A stretch of 64,000 nt of DNA from Pseudophaeomoniella oleicola (Eukaryota > Ascomycota > Eurotiomycetes > Phaeomoniellales > Phaeomoniellaceae), in assembly GCA_003868215.1 (NCBI GenBank), contig QWDQ01000003.1, forward strand, positions 62,001 through 126,000, in the 5' to 3' direction. Below, one piece after another: positions 1-11,584 of the stretch (positions are counted from its first letter, which is position 1; every line of letters starts with the position of its first letter). The notes under the pieces are model-generated. The model was not told the DNA's origin and did not search any database. It saw only the letters and a program-made list of their open reading frames with translations. The position numbers and the translations under genes were made by a program.

Positions 1-195
1 TAAGCCCAAAATCATGTGGAATATGTTAATCGTACATACTACACACGACGACAGCTATATTACAAAGGTACCTATCCAGGTAGGAGTAAGGCAGTATCTG
101 ATTTGTTCATGTGTTCATAGGCGCTAATAAATCCTGGCTGGGATCCAATAGTCATGCAACCAGACATATCATCCAAAACTTTGAAAATATCCCGC

Positions 196-1419
196 TCACT
201 TGTGGTAATCAATTACCTTCTGGACCTCATCATAACTTCCCATATATATGCCACTTCTGTCGTGGATGTGCTCAGGAACAACCTCCAGCATCCTCTGCAT
301 CTTACTGTTGACCGCAAGGCCACCAGCGTTCTCCATGACCATGGCCATTGGCTATTGAAGTCGTCAGCGGAAAGCCCTATAATTAACGTACAGCATGATT
401 CCTGAGACTTACCGCACATTCATACAAAATCCTCAGCTTCCCCTTGGGGCTCTTCTTGTCCGCAGGATATGCAAAAATTCCACCGTATAGCAGGGTTCGG
501 TAGGCATCCGCTACCATGGAACCAATGTATCGAGCGCTGTATGGCTTTTCCTTTTCGTCAGGCGGGAACTTCAGGCTCTCAAAGTATTTCTTTGTGTTAT
601 CCTCCCAATATAGGCTGTTGCCTTCGTTGACGCTATAAATAGACCTTTTCTTTGGTAACTGCATGTCGGGGTGAGTCAAGATGAACTCCCCCAGCGCATT
701 GTCCAGAGTGAACCCATTCACAGTACCTCCTTTCAGGGTGATCGCCAATTGTGCCGACGCACCATACATAGTGAAACCAGCAGCCAGGAGCTCGGTTCCA
801 GGCAGGAGAACGTCTTCAGGCGAAGGCTTTTTGCCAACGACTGCTTCGGGGAGCTTGTAGACACCAAAGATTGTGCCTACACTCACACCGGCATCAAGAT
901 TACTTGATCCATCGATAGGGTCGCACACCACGGCGTATCTTGCGTCTGGAGAATCTTCGAATATGATGGCTTCTTCCTCCTCTTCTGACACGAGCAGCCT
1001 GCATTTTCCAGAACCCCGCATCGCTGCAACAAAGACATCGTTGCCGATGACATCAAGTTTCTTCTGGTCATCGCCAGTGATGTTTGAGGAACCAGCCAAA
1101 CCGGTGAGATTGATCAGCGTTGCACGTCGGATGAAATAGGCGATTGACTTGAAAGAGAACTGCAGAGCATGACAAAGAAGCCTGGAGGATTGGGTTCGGT
1201 TAGTACTGACGCGCCCTAATGCTCGCAGAGTCTCCCACTTCCGAGGGCCATTGCCAGGAAAGGGGAACAGGTACTGCAGGGGGCTCACGTGAAATCACCG
1301 GTCGCCTCCTTGTGCTTTGCTTGTTCCTCAGTAAAGAAGCGCGTTAGGGTAATGATATCGGTCTTGATGGATTCTGTGCCCACGCCTGCACCATTATCTG
1401 CAGCGCCGTTCGTAGCCAT
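196..1419 (-). CDS. FBP1: Fructose-1,6-bisphosphatase (gluconeogenesis)
   Basis: Cytosolic enzyme hydrolysing fructose-1,6-bisphosphate to fructose-6-phosphate, the committed step of gluconeogenesis. Three exons: 1289-1419, 413-1181 and 196-351. Introns of 107 and 61 nt give 351 aa in frame. Exon 1 encodes the conserved start region TDIITLTRFFTEEQAKHKEA; splicing joins ATGDF to TLLCHALQFSFKSIA. The metal/substrate motif DPIDGSSNLD and the late motif GKLRILYEC are intact. The last exon supplies PMAMVMENAGGLAVNS and ends VIDYHK. Length and order match fungal FBP1. The start is the ATG at 1417-1419, the only one before the conserved N-terminus. In fungi this gene is usually glucose-repressed; I did not identify specific sites in the upstream 1.4 kb. 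Confidence 0.97.
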
Positions 1420-2793
1420 GTTGAGAGGCTTGAAATGGCAACAGCTTTACTAATGTATAGATTGAGTGACCAGGGTGAGACTAAGCCCTGAAACGTCTCT
1501 CTTTTCTTTTCAAATTTGCAGAGTCTCTCTGAGAAGATACGTTCAGAAAGTCCTTTTGACGACCAGAAATACCGAAAATAGCAAGACAGGAAGCAGGTTG
1601 GGCAGCCAGAATATATGTGCAGTAGTCCGCCAAATCGTCAATGGCACGTCAGCCGCGTGGAGACCTTTGGTACAATTTTGGAGAAGAGCGACAAGTATGA
1701 AGTCAGAGCACTTTGTTTCTCCAGAAGACAAAGTTTCACGATCGAGATAAGAGATGAAGGCACCATAAAAAGAAAGATAATGAAGGGAGAGAGAGAAGAG
1801 AGGAAGAACAGAATCATAGAGCGGAAAAGAATTCTAGGATATGTAAGAAGTCGGAAAAACCTACCAGTACTCGGTTACAGTACCTTGATCAATCACTTCA
1901 ATTCAATTCATCCATGGCCGGGACAAGACTTCTCGGTATATTTCCACCGAGAGAACTCCCCTTCCCCCCGAATAACCCCTCGATCCCCAAATGCCATCAT
2001 CGATTAATCATTGGAGTTGGAGAAGAAAGCTTCTGGTTCCGCATCCCCGCACCGTCATTTGCCCCTCCGTCCAGCCGTAAAGGCCCTGGCGAAGCCTGGC
2101 ACAGTTTAACAAGATCAACCTGGAGATGTTTAGACCAATAGCATCATGGCTTAGCCACCACCAACTCCCATTGCAATGCATCTTGGTGGTTCCGATTTCA
2201 CCCGTCGCCGGTTATCATCAATTGATTCAACTGTCCATGTGTCGTTCATGATCACAATTGGGCTTGTTTAGGTGAGTCTGGCCGGTTCTAGCCCTAGGGG
2301 AGTGTAGACGGGTTTTACTCATGAAGATTGGATGAAACCACGACGAGTGAGGAAACCAAGATACGTGTACACGTGCATAATGGATTCTACTTCAATCCTA
2401 ATGGAATTCAATCACTGTCAGGTGGATACAGGAACCAATGCAGTGATTGCTAGGTGACCTGCGAAGGATATTGGATAAAGCAGGAACATTTTGCAAGCAA
2501 TAAAGGCTTTTCATAGTAGCTACATCACTGATACGTCTGCGAATAAGTATGATGTTTAGTATGATGTTTCTACAGAGCCTTAGCTAAGCTTTGGTTGTGC
2601 GTCAAGCTCCTTAAACATCAAAAGCCCATGGTGACAGCTACGCTGCTCAAAGTGCGACCAAAGAGCTTCCCGAGTACCCAAATAGTATATACTCGAACCA
2701 AATTTCCTCCATTAGAACGCCATTGCAATGCTTGGTCGTACCGTACTGTCAACTGGTTCACCGAAAATAACACATCTTCGTCAGAAGCAGAAT
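1420..2793. other. Intergenic, upstream of FBP1 and downstream of calcipressin
   Basis: About 1.4 kb between the FBP1 start and the calcipressin stop. It is a plausible long promoter for FBP1. Purine-rich sequence lies at about 1750-1830. Open frames here have no protein-like composition and no recognisable motif. I see no gene. Confidence 0.6.
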
Positions 2794-3729
2794 TCACTGA
2801 TCCATTAACTCCACTGGAGGTCTGGCGGTATGAGCGGTGATCTTATTCCCCGCGTCAAGTTGTGGACCGTCATCTTCTCGATCACTATACGTGGTATCTT
2901 CCACCATGACAGCGGGTAACCCTTTTGTATTGCCTGGCGCGTGTGCCTCCGGATCATATATCATCGTTGAGCTACTCGATCTCGTCCGCGTACCAGATCT
3001 CGATTTCGAGGTCTCGGCTTCAACTGACGTTCCAGCTGCATCGTTGTTGACTCGCACTTCTAGTTCACTCACACCCTCATCCGCGCTCCCAAAAGTGCCG
3101 TGCCCGATTTTAGAGCCAATTTTTTCTAACGCTGATTGCAGGTCGGTCGCATGTGTCTCCGTGTTCGGAGGTCCCTCGGGTATGACCTCCCAACCGACAG
3201 GCGGACTCGGTGGAGGAGAGATAAAGAAGAGTTTGCCTGCATCGGGCTTGTCCAGATACTGCTTGGCATTGTCGATGGGTGTAGGTTCTCCGAAATAAAT
3301 TCTTGCCCGTACCTCGTGATCTCGAGCCGAAACAGTCGGATGGTCTTGCCGTCCTTGCTCATCTTCCTTCGGAGTAATCGGACTGTGTTCTCCAAGAAAC
3401 GTTGTACCATCAAGCTCTTGCCGCACTTTTATAGCAGCTTCAATGTTGTAGAATGAACAAACGATTCGTCGCAGTGAGCGTAAGGGCGAGAAAGAATGTA
3501 GCTCGTTCGGCACAAGTTCTGTAATATATTGTCGAATTGTCGCAAGAGAGGCAGGATGGAATATGGCGAGCGAGTCAAGATTTGTGATCAGAAGAGTGTT
3601 TGAAGGAGGGGTTGGCGTTGACAATGGAGGGAGGTTCGAGAGATCAAGCGACAATGGAGTACGTGGGGTTGAACGCCCAGAGGAGAATCCCGCCTTAGGT
3701 GACGATAGAGCTGGCGGTGTCGATGCCAT
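2794..3729 (-). CDS. Calcipressin (regulator of calcineurin, RCAN family)
   Basis: Binds and modulates calcineurin, the Ca2+/calmodulin-dependent phosphatase. Single exon, 311 aa. A proline/serine-rich N-terminus (about 1-45) is followed by an RRM-like fold: TLLITNLDSLAIF at about 45-57, then RRIVCSFYNIEAAIKVRQEL. The family signature LFFISPPPSPPVGWE lies at about 167-181, right after YFGEPTPIDNAKQYLDKP. The protein ends with PPVELM, a conserved C-terminal element in fungal calcipressins that may act as a calcineurin docking site (inference). A polar segment of about 25 aa between the RRM-like strands (HSPITPKEDEQG onward) is longer than I expect for the family. It stays in frame with no obvious splice signals, so I left it in. 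The start is the ATG at 3727-3729. Confidence 0.92.
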   Translation of the reverse strand: MASTPPALSSPKAGFSSGRSTPRTPLSLDLSNLPPLSTPTPPSNTLLITNLDSLAIFHPASLATIRQYITELVPNELHSFSPLRSLRRIVCSFYNIEAAIKVRQELDGTTFLGEHSPITPKEDEQGRQDHPTVSARDHEVRARIYFGEPTPIDNAKQYLDKPDAGKLFFISPPPSPPVGWEVIPEGPPNTETHATDLQSALEKIGSKIGHGTFGSADEGVSELEVRVNNDAAGTSVEAETSKSRSGTRTRSSSSTMIYDPEAHAPGNTKGLPAVMVEDTTYSDREDDGPQLDAGNKITAHTARPPVELMDQ

Positions 3730-4304
3730 AATGATGCGATATCAAGGACTTGCTATGGCTTCGGGTATACGAGCCTGTTTTAACGCTTGTATGCTTTTGT
3801 TGCAATTAACAGGAACAAGTCCGCTCTCGCAGCCGCAGTTCTATCGTCAGATAAGCACGTGTAAGAAGTTCCTCTTCGGTATGTGTTGGCAGAACAAAGG
3901 ATGAACCGCGAGAATGAACGGCCTGCCTAAAGTATGCTGCAAAAAGAGGACCGCGTATTGATGCGAAGTCGGGGTATATAAAAGGAAGACGAAGGCGATG
4001 AGGTCTTGAATGTTGAAAGTTCTGGAGTCGAGGCGCAGCAACTCTACCGTAGTAGGATGGACGGGTAACGGGACTCTTCCACTAATCACACATGACGTGC
4101 ATGGCCAGACCCTCAAATTGTTGTAAATGCGGGAACCTTCCAACGCGAACATCAGAGTGTCTCGGCGTTTCCCATTCAGCCACTGCACAGCAAATATGAT
4201 GGATCCAATTCTCGTAATCAGCAAGTGTAGATTCAGATGTTGGTCTCAATTATATACAATAGTAGCAAAGGCTGTGTAGCGTGCTACCTATAATACACCC
4301 TCAG
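3730..4304. other. Intergenic between calcipressin start and PheRS stop
   Basis: Holds the calcipressin promoter and the 3' end of the synthetase gene. A 125-codon open frame on the minus strand (3847-4224) has no recognisable domain and I do not call it a gene. Confidence 0.6.
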
Positions 4305-6053
4305 TTATCTGAGTTCAATGTCAAGTTTGGCTAATCGATCCCGGACTTTTTGGTGCAATTCGTTCGTCTCTTCATTCGTAAGAGTTCGCTCCAGACTGCG
4401 GTAATTAATTCTGTAGCACAGACTGCGGCGGCTAGTCTTTGGATGTTTGAACGAGTCTACTAACCGCACGTCCTCTGCCATTGTTCCCGCTACATCTCTG
4501 ACAATCTCCATAAGGTCATTCTCGTGGAATGAATCGGATGATGGCAGCGGCGGATCATTCTGTGGACCAGCGATATGGCCTCCGGCCGGTGCAGCCGTTC
4601 CCGGACCAGGGGTGACATCCCTGGCCTCATCAGATATCGATTTGGGTGCCACACCGTTCTTGGGGTCAATCCAGAACGCAACATCTTTGAAGCATGCAGG
4701 GTATCTGCTGAATGGCTTGAATTCTGTCACCTTTCCCCTCTGGAACTGATTCAGGAAGCGAGGATCTTTTGACCAGAACAACCTGATGTCATGTATATTG
4801 AAGAGCAGCATCGCAAGTCTCTCAAGTCCAATTCCCCACGCCCAACCAATCCTATCCGGGATGCCAGCATTATCCAGGATGTTCTGTTGTGAAACCCCAC
4901 AACCAAGGAGTTCAAGCCATTCCCCTTTCCACCACACTTCCAGCTCGTAGCTTGGGGCGGTGAATGGGAAATATGCTTCCACCCACCTAGCCTTGATTGG
5001 CTCCTCCTGAGCCTGAGAGTCGGAATTGGCTCGTGCTTGCCTTGCAACCGTCACTATCTTGACAATGAGATGCTCTAACGACCTTCTCAGATGTTGCGCG
5101 ACAAGATCGACCTCTTCTGGGTTGTGTCTACCCTTTTGCATAGGGTTCGTCTCTGTGAATGATTGGACGTCTAGCACTTCAAGGTCTGCTCGTCCGAGCT
5201 GTTCTAGATCTTTTTCCAAAGTAGCTATCCTAGCTTTTGGATCGGATGCCACACCTTTCCATGTCCGCGCTCCTTCCATCTGATGAAACACCGGGTAATG
5301 ACTACGATCAACGGAGTCTCGCCGAAATACGTCGGCCACTATTGTGAAACCCTCATGGGGAGGGACAACACCGTTTTCGGCGAGACGGATCGTCTTGAAT
5401 GCTTCGTCTTCATGTGCTGATGTATGCGTTCGGAGCACATTATCCTTATTTACATAGTACGTGTCCGTCTTGCTGCGCCCAGGATGATCTGCGGGAAAGC
5501 CGAGCACATCAAAGTTCAATGTGGTCGTTACCACAGGATCCACGTTGAAAACGTGCCTGTATGTTGGTGCTTGAAATACTGAGATCACTAGGTCCTTTGT
5601 TATACTCAAAGGGTGATCTGGCGAGAGATATAACCTTCGGTCTAGATGTTGAAGTATGCCCTCCGACAAATTCGTATGATCGTCAAATTGAAATGGCTCG
5701 TCTCCTATCCAAATGCCACGATTGCCATCTTCTGAAACAATCTCGTTCTCTCGACCGAGGGTCAATATCCGTCGCTGCCAATTCGTGTACTCTGATGTTG
5801 CCTTCACATTCTCAAAGCTTTCGTGCGAAGTTGTGTTACCATCCGACCCTAACATCGACTGCGCAGCGTGGTCTTCAAGTGTCTTGAGAGACCTTGCCAC
5901 TTTAGAGTGAATAGATTGCTCCTTGACATCTTCGGAAGGCTTCGTTTGGAAAACCGGAGCAGAGGCATAGCCCCGGCTGGCCTGTCGCAACGAAGTGGCC
6001 GCCCATGATGGAGCTATGTAGCGCAATGCTCGACTCGTGAGAATGAGTCTCAT
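4305..6053 (-). CDS. MSF1: Mitochondrial phenylalanyl-tRNA synthetase
   Basis: Monomeric mitochondrial PheRS, which charges tRNA-Phe in the matrix. Single exon, 582 aa. The N-terminus is Arg/Ser-rich and lacks acidic residues (LILTSRALRYIAPSWAATSL), as expected of a mitochondrial presequence. The class II catalytic core contains HPLSITKDLV, then FPADHPGRSKTDTYYVN and RTHTSAHEDEAF (motif 2 region). It is followed by a motif 3-like GWAWGIGLERLAML. The C-terminal ferredoxin-like anticodon-binding domain starts near RYPACFKDVAFWI and ends YRSLERTLTNEETNELHQKV. At 582 aa it is somewhat longer than yeast Msf1, because of a loose N-terminal stretch and a Gly/Pro-rich insert (TPGPGTAAPAGGHIAG) in the anticodon-binding domain. 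It shares a 373-bp divergent promoter region with the dicarboxylate carrier. Confidence 0.96.
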   Translation of the reverse strand: MRLILTSRALRYIAPSWAATSLRQASRGYASAPVFQTKPSEDVKEQSIHSKVARSLKTLEDHAAQSMLGSDGNTTSHESFENVKATSEYTNWQRRILTLGRENEIVSEDGNRGIWIGDEPFQFDDHTNLSEGILQHLDRRLYLSPDHPLSITKDLVISVFQAPTYRHVFNVDPVVTTTLNFDVLGFPADHPGRSKTDTYYVNKDNVLRTHTSAHEDEAFKTIRLAENGVVPPHEGFTIVADVFRRDSVDRSHYPVFHQMEGARTWKGVASDPKARIATLEKDLEQLGRADLEVLDVQSFTETNPMQKGRHNPEEVDLVAQHLRRSLEHLIVKIVTVARQARANSDSQAQEEPIKARWVEAYFPFTAPSYELEVWWKGEWLELLGCGVSQQNILDNAGIPDRIGWAWGIGLERLAMLLFNIHDIRLFWSKDPRFLNQFQRGKVTEFKPFSRYPACFKDVAFWIDPKNGVAPKSISDEARDVTPGPGTAAPAGGHIAGPQNDPPLPSSDSFHENDLMEIVRDVAGTMAEDVRLVDSFKHPKTSRRSLCYRINYRSLERTLTNEETNELHQKVRDRLAKLDIELR

Positions 6054-6426
6054 AGCTCCGTGGCCTGGTGCGGTAGCCGCGGAGCTGACACGTAAATGAA
6101 CCGAAGATGGACTATGTCCTCAAACCTGAACGAGTAGTCGCATCTCAAACGACTTGAAGGATTGGCTACCGGCTCCAAAATATTAATTAATAGTTTTAAA
6201 GCTCCAATTAGAGGCAGCGGAAATCAACAATCAGCGAGGAACTCTGATCGGCCAACTTCCGATACCCTGCCCGCATGGGACCTCCAAAATCACCGTCATA
6301 CACGGAGTCAAAAGATAGATCAGAATGGCATTGGGACTGTATAGATTGCCTTATCCCCCTTGTAATGCTCTCACATTCTCAATTCGCTCCCTCGCTTGAC
6401 GACATCCCCGCTCGCACATCGTCAAG
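6054..6426. promoter_or_regulatory. Divergent promoter region, PheRS / mitochondrial carrier
   Basis: 373 bp separate the two divergently oriented start codons, both of nuclear genes for mitochondrial proteins. Shared regulatory sequence is likely from the arrangement, but no specific factor site was assigned. Confidence 0.5.
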
Positions 6427-7472
6427 ATGGCGCAAGCTCAACAAAAACAACTCAAGGTCCATTATCCATTCTGGTTTGGAGGCAGCGCCGCATCCATGGC
6501 GGCGGTAGTAACGCACCCACTGGACCTTGGTGAGCCGACCCAATTGACCTCAAATCCCTATTGACTAACTTGTCGCAACAGTGAAAGTAAGAAGGATAGG
6601 ACTCTGACTTGGTTATACATGCTCATGCGACCTCATGTAGGTACGCTTACAGACCCGGGGGCCGAGCGATCCAAAGACTATGTTCTCGACCTTTGTCCAT
6701 GTCGCAAAGCACCAAGGTATATTCGGGTTATACAATGGGGTCAGTCTCAGCAGTATCCACGGCATCTCTACAGCTGCTGACTCCTGCCGTACTATAGCTC
6801 TCCGCAGCCCTCCTTCGCCAACTCACATACTCGACCGTTCGCTTCGGTGTATACGAAGAACTCAAGTCCCGATACCCCAACGCCTCGTCTTTCCCAGCTC
6901 TTATCGCCATGTCTAGTGCCTCTGGGTTCATCGGTGGGATAATCGGTAATCCAGGGGACATCCTCAACGTCCGTATGCAATCGGACTTTGCGAAACCAGA
7001 AAGTCAACGGCGAAATTATAGACATGCTTTAGACGGTCTGATACGAATGGCCCGCCAAGAAGGGCCTGCCAGTCTTTTCAAAGGTGTACTCCCCAACAGT
7101 ACTCGTGCCCTGCTCATGACATCTTCCCAACTCGCTTCCTACGACGTATTCAAACGGATGTGTATTGACAAATTCAATATGTCTGACAATCCCACTACTC
7201 ATCTGACATCGTCCATGCTCGCTGGCTTTGTCGCAACCACAATCTGCAGCCCGGTCGATGTAATCAAGACGCGGATCATGAGCGCGAGTGCCGAGGAGGG
7301 AAGCCACAATCTCCCCGTCCTTCTCAAACATATAATGGAAAAGGAAGGCTTCACTTGGATGTTCAGGGGCTGGGTACCCAGTTTCATCCGTTTGGGCCCT
7401 CAGACGGTTTTTACATTTCTGTTTTTAGAGCAACATAAACACCTGTACAGAAAGATCAAGGGTCTCGAATGA
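6427..7472 (+). CDS. DIC1: Mitochondrial dicarboxylate carrier
   Basis: Inner-membrane carrier exchanging dicarboxylates (malate, succinate) for phosphate. Four exons: 6427-6529, 6582-6586, 6641-6739 and 6798-7472, giving 293 aa in frame. All three carrier repeats are visible. Repeat 1 is PLDLVKVR (formed only by splicing), then QTRGPSDPKTMFSTFVHVAK. Repeat 2 is NPGDILNVRMQ, whose Asn is usual for this subfamily. Repeat 3 is SPVDVIKTRIM. Exon 2 is only 5 nt (TGAAA): it supplies the Lys of PLDLVKVR, and leaving it out shifts the frame. All three introns (52, 54 and 58 nt) have GT..AG ends; the first two have clear branch-like sequences (TTGACTAAC, CTCTGAC). The start ATG is the first after the promoter and gives the usual short N-terminus. 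Confidence 0.95.
6582..6586 (+). other. 5-nt microexon of the dicarboxylate carrier gene
   Basis: TGAAA lies between ..CAACAG and GTAAGA.. and is flanked by introns of 52 and 54 nt. Upstream exon length mod 3 is 1 and the next exon starts in phase 0, so the 5 nt are needed to keep frame. They also complete the invariant P-x-D-x-x-K-x-R signature. Predicted from sequence and family motif only. Confidence 0.8.
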
Positions 7473-9009
7473 GCCAAAGGTAAGGAGAAGGGAAGGTTGT
7501 GACACGACATCACGCTTCGAAGACGCTACCAGGACGACTATCACATACAGCGCAACGACGACTCCTCCCTCAATGCGTCCATCACTGTTCGCTGTGTTTT
7601 TCTATTCTCATGCCTTATCCTCTACAATCCAAGGGTTTTCATTAGAAACTGTCTTCCATGCCAGGCATATTTCCGGACAGGCGTCCAAGGAACGGAAGAC
7701 CGTGAGCCGTCGACCATTTAGACCCACGCATCTGGATAAAAGAAAAATGAACAGGAATGTCTATATTGGAATTGCAATAGGTCGCACAGTCTGGGACCTC
7801 GATGCATACTTATTTACCTACATACTATATACCTCTATTCGGAAATACTCAATTCGACCGTCGGAGCTATTGGAGACAAAGGACACGTGCGCCATCTATA
7901 CTTGGGATATACACCACAAGCAGAAATCTCAGAGCACACATCCAAAAGTACCATTATGGTCCTCCTATACAGCAAGTACTTAGTACGCACACACATAGAT
8001 AGATAGATAGGTACACAAAGAAATAGAGAATAACAAGAACCCCATCATCCATTTTTCTCCCTCGCGGGATGAAATTACCCCAAAAAAAAAAAAAGCCCCC
8101 TTTCCCATTCCTGACTAAATAACTTCAGAACTATTATTGCTTGTATGGCATAAATGGAACACGAGCAGACAAGAATAGGAAAGGTACCTCAAAAAACGAA
8201 GGCGCTCGATCATAATCGCAGGTAATCAGTGATTTGGTTGGAGCATGTCAGGTATCAAGGTAGGCAGGCAAGCAGGCAGGCTCTCGCTATATCATTCAAT
8301 TCTGTCTCTCTAGTAGAGTCAAATGCTTTCCCGCTCGGGTCCCGTTTTCTTTTTTGTCCAGATGAAAGAGAAGGGGGAGGGGGGTAAACGATCTGGCGGG
8401 TTGAGATAGATAGATGTCATATGACAGGGGGGGGGGAGGAGAGGGGGGAGAGGAGGAGAATTAGAAGGTTTCCTCTCTTTTTCACTGATTAATGTAGTAG
8501 TGGTAGAAGTAGGAGAGAAGGTAAGGAGGGTGTGTGTGTGAGAGAGAGAGAGAGAGAGTTTTTGTATCTCATTTCTGGTTTTGATGCTCTCTATTGGCTT
8601 CTGCTTTCCCCTTTTTTCTTTCTTCTTCCCGCTCGTTCATTCGATCTTTTTGAACTTGCTCAGCAACATGCGAATCCTGCGCAGAGCCAATCCAGAGAAA
8701 AATAAAACCCCTCCCAAGAAAACAATAACGATCTTTTTCTATTCTGGGAAGAACGCGATGAAAACAAATGGCCGCCTGTCCCCCTTTTTTTGTGGCTTTC
8801 GGATGCCATGATGAACCAACAAAAGAAATTGATACAGCTTGTACAGTATGCACTGTACCGAATGTATTATACCTCGTAATCTGCTCCCTCTTATCTATTT
8901 GTAGAGCGCGGCGTATGCACGCAACCCGACATCATTACCGGCACTTTGGTATGTATTGGTGCCACACCTTTTCCCTTGGGAGCACTGGGTTCGTAGTCGC
9001 TGCTGATGG
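7473..9009. other. Long convergent intergenic region with simple repeats
   Basis: 1.5 kb between two converging genes. It contains an (AGAT)n run near 7996-8012, an A-run at 8082-8094, a G-rich tract near 8427-8455 and a compound (TG)n(AG)n microsatellite near 8530-8558. The open frames are low-complexity or random. Nothing here looks like a gene. Confidence 0.65.
8530..8558. repeat. Compound microsatellite (TG)n(AG)n
   Basis: About five TG units run directly into about nine AG units. It lies in noncoding DNA downstream of the Nudix gene. Confidence 0.85.
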
Positions 9010-9533
9010 CTACCGGATAATGGAGCTCTTCTCTAGTGCCTCGAGCAATTCCGGTCGTGGAGCCAGCGCTTCAGCTGCTTCTTTATATACCGCCCATTTC
9101 CGCATTCGCTTCTTCATCTCGGGCCATTCTTTCCTTTCTTCTGTGACAATCGCTTCGAAAAATTGATAGGCAGCTTTCGGTGCATGCTTCGACAGTTGTG
9201 TAGCAGCGCGTTTGTCTTCGATAAACCCAAGCTCTTTCTCGATTCTGCATATAACACCGGCCTCTTCCCAGGCTTCACGACATGCGGCATCAGCAGCGGT
9301 CGCTTCATCAAGTTCCCATCCACCTTTTGGGAGGACCCAGCCTCCACGGCGTGCTGACTGTATGAGGAGCACCTTCTTTTTGTCGCTTGAAAGGGGTACA
9401 ACGCCGGCCACCAGCCTTTCACCGCCAGGTCCGTACCCTGCAGGATTAGTCAAGCACAGGCGCAAGGTATGGCAGTCTCACTTTGGTTCGTCCTTCCGAC
9501 CCGGGACTGCATTGACAGCTTATCTTGGGCCAT
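9010..9533 (-). CDS. Diphosphoinositol polyphosphate phosphohydrolase (Nudix, Ddp1/Aps1-like)
   Basis: Nudix hydrolase of the DIPP group, which removes the beta-phosphate of inositol pyrophosphates and also cleaves diadenosine polyphosphates. Two exons, 9482-9533 and 9010-9437, with a 44-nt intron (branch CTTGACTAATCC); 159 aa. Splicing makes SRVGRTNQRYGPGGERLVAGV, a conserved N-terminal segment of fungal homologues. The Nudix box is complete: G at GGWELDE, then CREAWEEAGV with REAWEEAG in the expected spacing. Strand KKVLLIQSARRGGWVLPKGG precedes it. The start ATG at 9531-9533 gives a short N-terminus (MAQDKLSMQSR), as in relatives. Confident on family; substrate preference is by homology. 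Confidence 0.93.
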
Positions 9534-11584
9534 AGTGTAATGAGTCGCGAGTACTGTGGCAGCTTGATGGACTGATTTCGCAGATGCGCACGGTTGCGGA
9601 AACAGCCGATTTGGAGCTCGCACGACTTTTGGCGGATGCAGATGGGTCAAGTCCGGGGAAAGGAAAGGTCAGGTCTCGAGATGTAGAACTGGCTCAAGAG
9701 AATCACGAGAAGACTAAAAAGACAAGGAATGGCAGTGAATGAATGGAAATCAGGTCAGCTTCGATCGGTTCAGTCCCAAGAGTTCCGGGATTGAGACAGA
9801 GAATTGGACTTGGTCGGGGAGAGATTAGTGTCCAACATCTTGACGGAGGTTCATTGGGGGGATTATTATGGATGGTTTGTAAGTGCTCGAGCAGTCTATA
9901 CCGACAGGCGAAGGGAACTGAGCGAAGTTGAGAGAGGAAGTGAAGACGAGTAAATTTTGGTTGTGGTAGGATTGGCGCTTCACCGGGGGCGGGATCGAGG
10001 TAAGTTCGGGGGAACCAAAGCAGCTCGGAGACAAGATGGAGATAATTGGATTCGGTTGTGACTGTCTGTAATACTACGTAGTATTTATTGAACTGGTAGG
10101 TATGGTACCGTATGAATGATCTGGTATTCTACAGAACGTGGAAGGTACCTTAGGTATGATAGAACGTAGGTAACCTAGGTACCTATTCAGATATACCTTG
10201 CCTGCGACTCAGGGGGATTCAGTATGCCTGGCCCCTGGGTTACACCACAGCAATGGCCGCCACTTCCAGATGGAATGCAGTCGCCAGAGTTCGTCTATTT
10301 TTGGCATTGGGTGGCATTGCATATTGAGAGAATCTTGAGAGAATCATGAGGGCTTACCGGTCTGCTCGTGCCTCGGGATTACGGGCTCATAGCCAGTACA
10401 GTATGCAAGTTCTTAATTGTTAAAATTGCGGGCCTCAGAAGATAAATGCCTCTTTTTCTCTTCGAGGAGACCTTAGTTGCTGATGGCTGATGTGTACTGG
10501 TACCTAACCTCCACTACCAGGCACATGTAGCTCACGAGAGACACATCTAGCAAGCCTGGTAATGGCTTGAAGTTTTACAGTAACATACGATACAATACCG
10601 TCAATCCAATGTTTCCGATAGTAGCACGTGGAGAGAGCGAGAGCGATATTAGTCCTACAAAGGCATATCTTTTCGATTCTCTGCGAACCGTCTAACTACT
10701 TGTTTCTCTTGTAACATTATTGCGCTCTTCCTTTTCGTCGCATACGGTCATCACGATGGAGAGAGAAATGCATGACCCGGTGGACCAAGGGAGTTGTGTA
10801 ATTTGAGATCTGCTGAGCCTTTCCCTCTGCCGTGGGGTTCTTTGCTTTTCTTTCTTCCTATCGCGTTCGGGAGACCAACGAATTCGGTTTGGCAGCCTAC
10901 ACCATCGTCGTTTGATGTTAGCGAGTGCTTTCCGTACGACACAGCTTCTCTGCCCGTCTAGTACGGGCACTATCCTCGAATTTTGCAAGTTGTAATCGCA
11001 TCTTTAGCTAACTACTTCGGACGTGGACTCTCGCTCTATCTTCGAATAGTGCGTATCATAGATAGCATCACTTACTGCCCTTGGAATCGTGGATAGGCCA
11101 TCAGCCAAGCTTGGCCTGCAGTGTAAACTACCAATGTAAGGTGGATACAGACAGTACTGCGAATCAATATTCGTGCACTGATTATGTATATTCCAGGAAG
11201 AGGTATCAACACAAGAGAATAACATCAAGCTCAATTATATTTGGATTGTTTCCGGAGTTGACATTTCGAGTCAGGGAACTGCCAGGCAACCAAACAAGGC
11301 AGACACGATGACAGACTTCCCATTCGTATAGCGTCCAACACCAACTGTTGTTTGCCGGGTATCCAGCATCCCAGTCCATGATACTATGTGCTCGTATCTA
11401 CTCTTATTTCCACACTATCGCTGAATGCTTCCATCACACTGACGCCCTGAGGACACACTTGCCTCTGTGTCATCTTCCGTCTTTGCAGCGATGATAGGAA
11501 CATTAGCTTGACAATTCAAGTCACATCAATATCAATAACGCTGATGACTGTCAGGACGATCTCTTTCTCTTTTCCATTTCCAAG
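9534..11584. other. Intergenic, 2 kb
   Basis: Separates the Nudix gene from the ABC transporter, which starts toward the right. It contains a TAGGTACC-type palindrome cluster at 10143-10185 and AT-rich patches. Short open frames such as 10692-10988 (-) have no domain signal. I see no gene. Confidence 0.6.
10143..10185. repeat. TAGGTACCTA-type palindrome cluster
   Basis: Two adjacent copies of a palindromic motif (AGGTACCTTAGGT and TAGGTAACCTAGGTACCTA). The same motif recurs in several other intergenic regions of this window. Confidence 0.6.

Noticed and set aside
1615-2007. 130-codon plus-strand frame upstream of FBP1
   Set aside because: Very Arg/Lys/Glu-rich from purine-rich DNA, no motif, no splice partners.
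3847-4224. 125-codon minus-strand open frame
   Set aside because: No recognisable domain, odd composition, and it occupies the likely promoter of the calcipressin gene.
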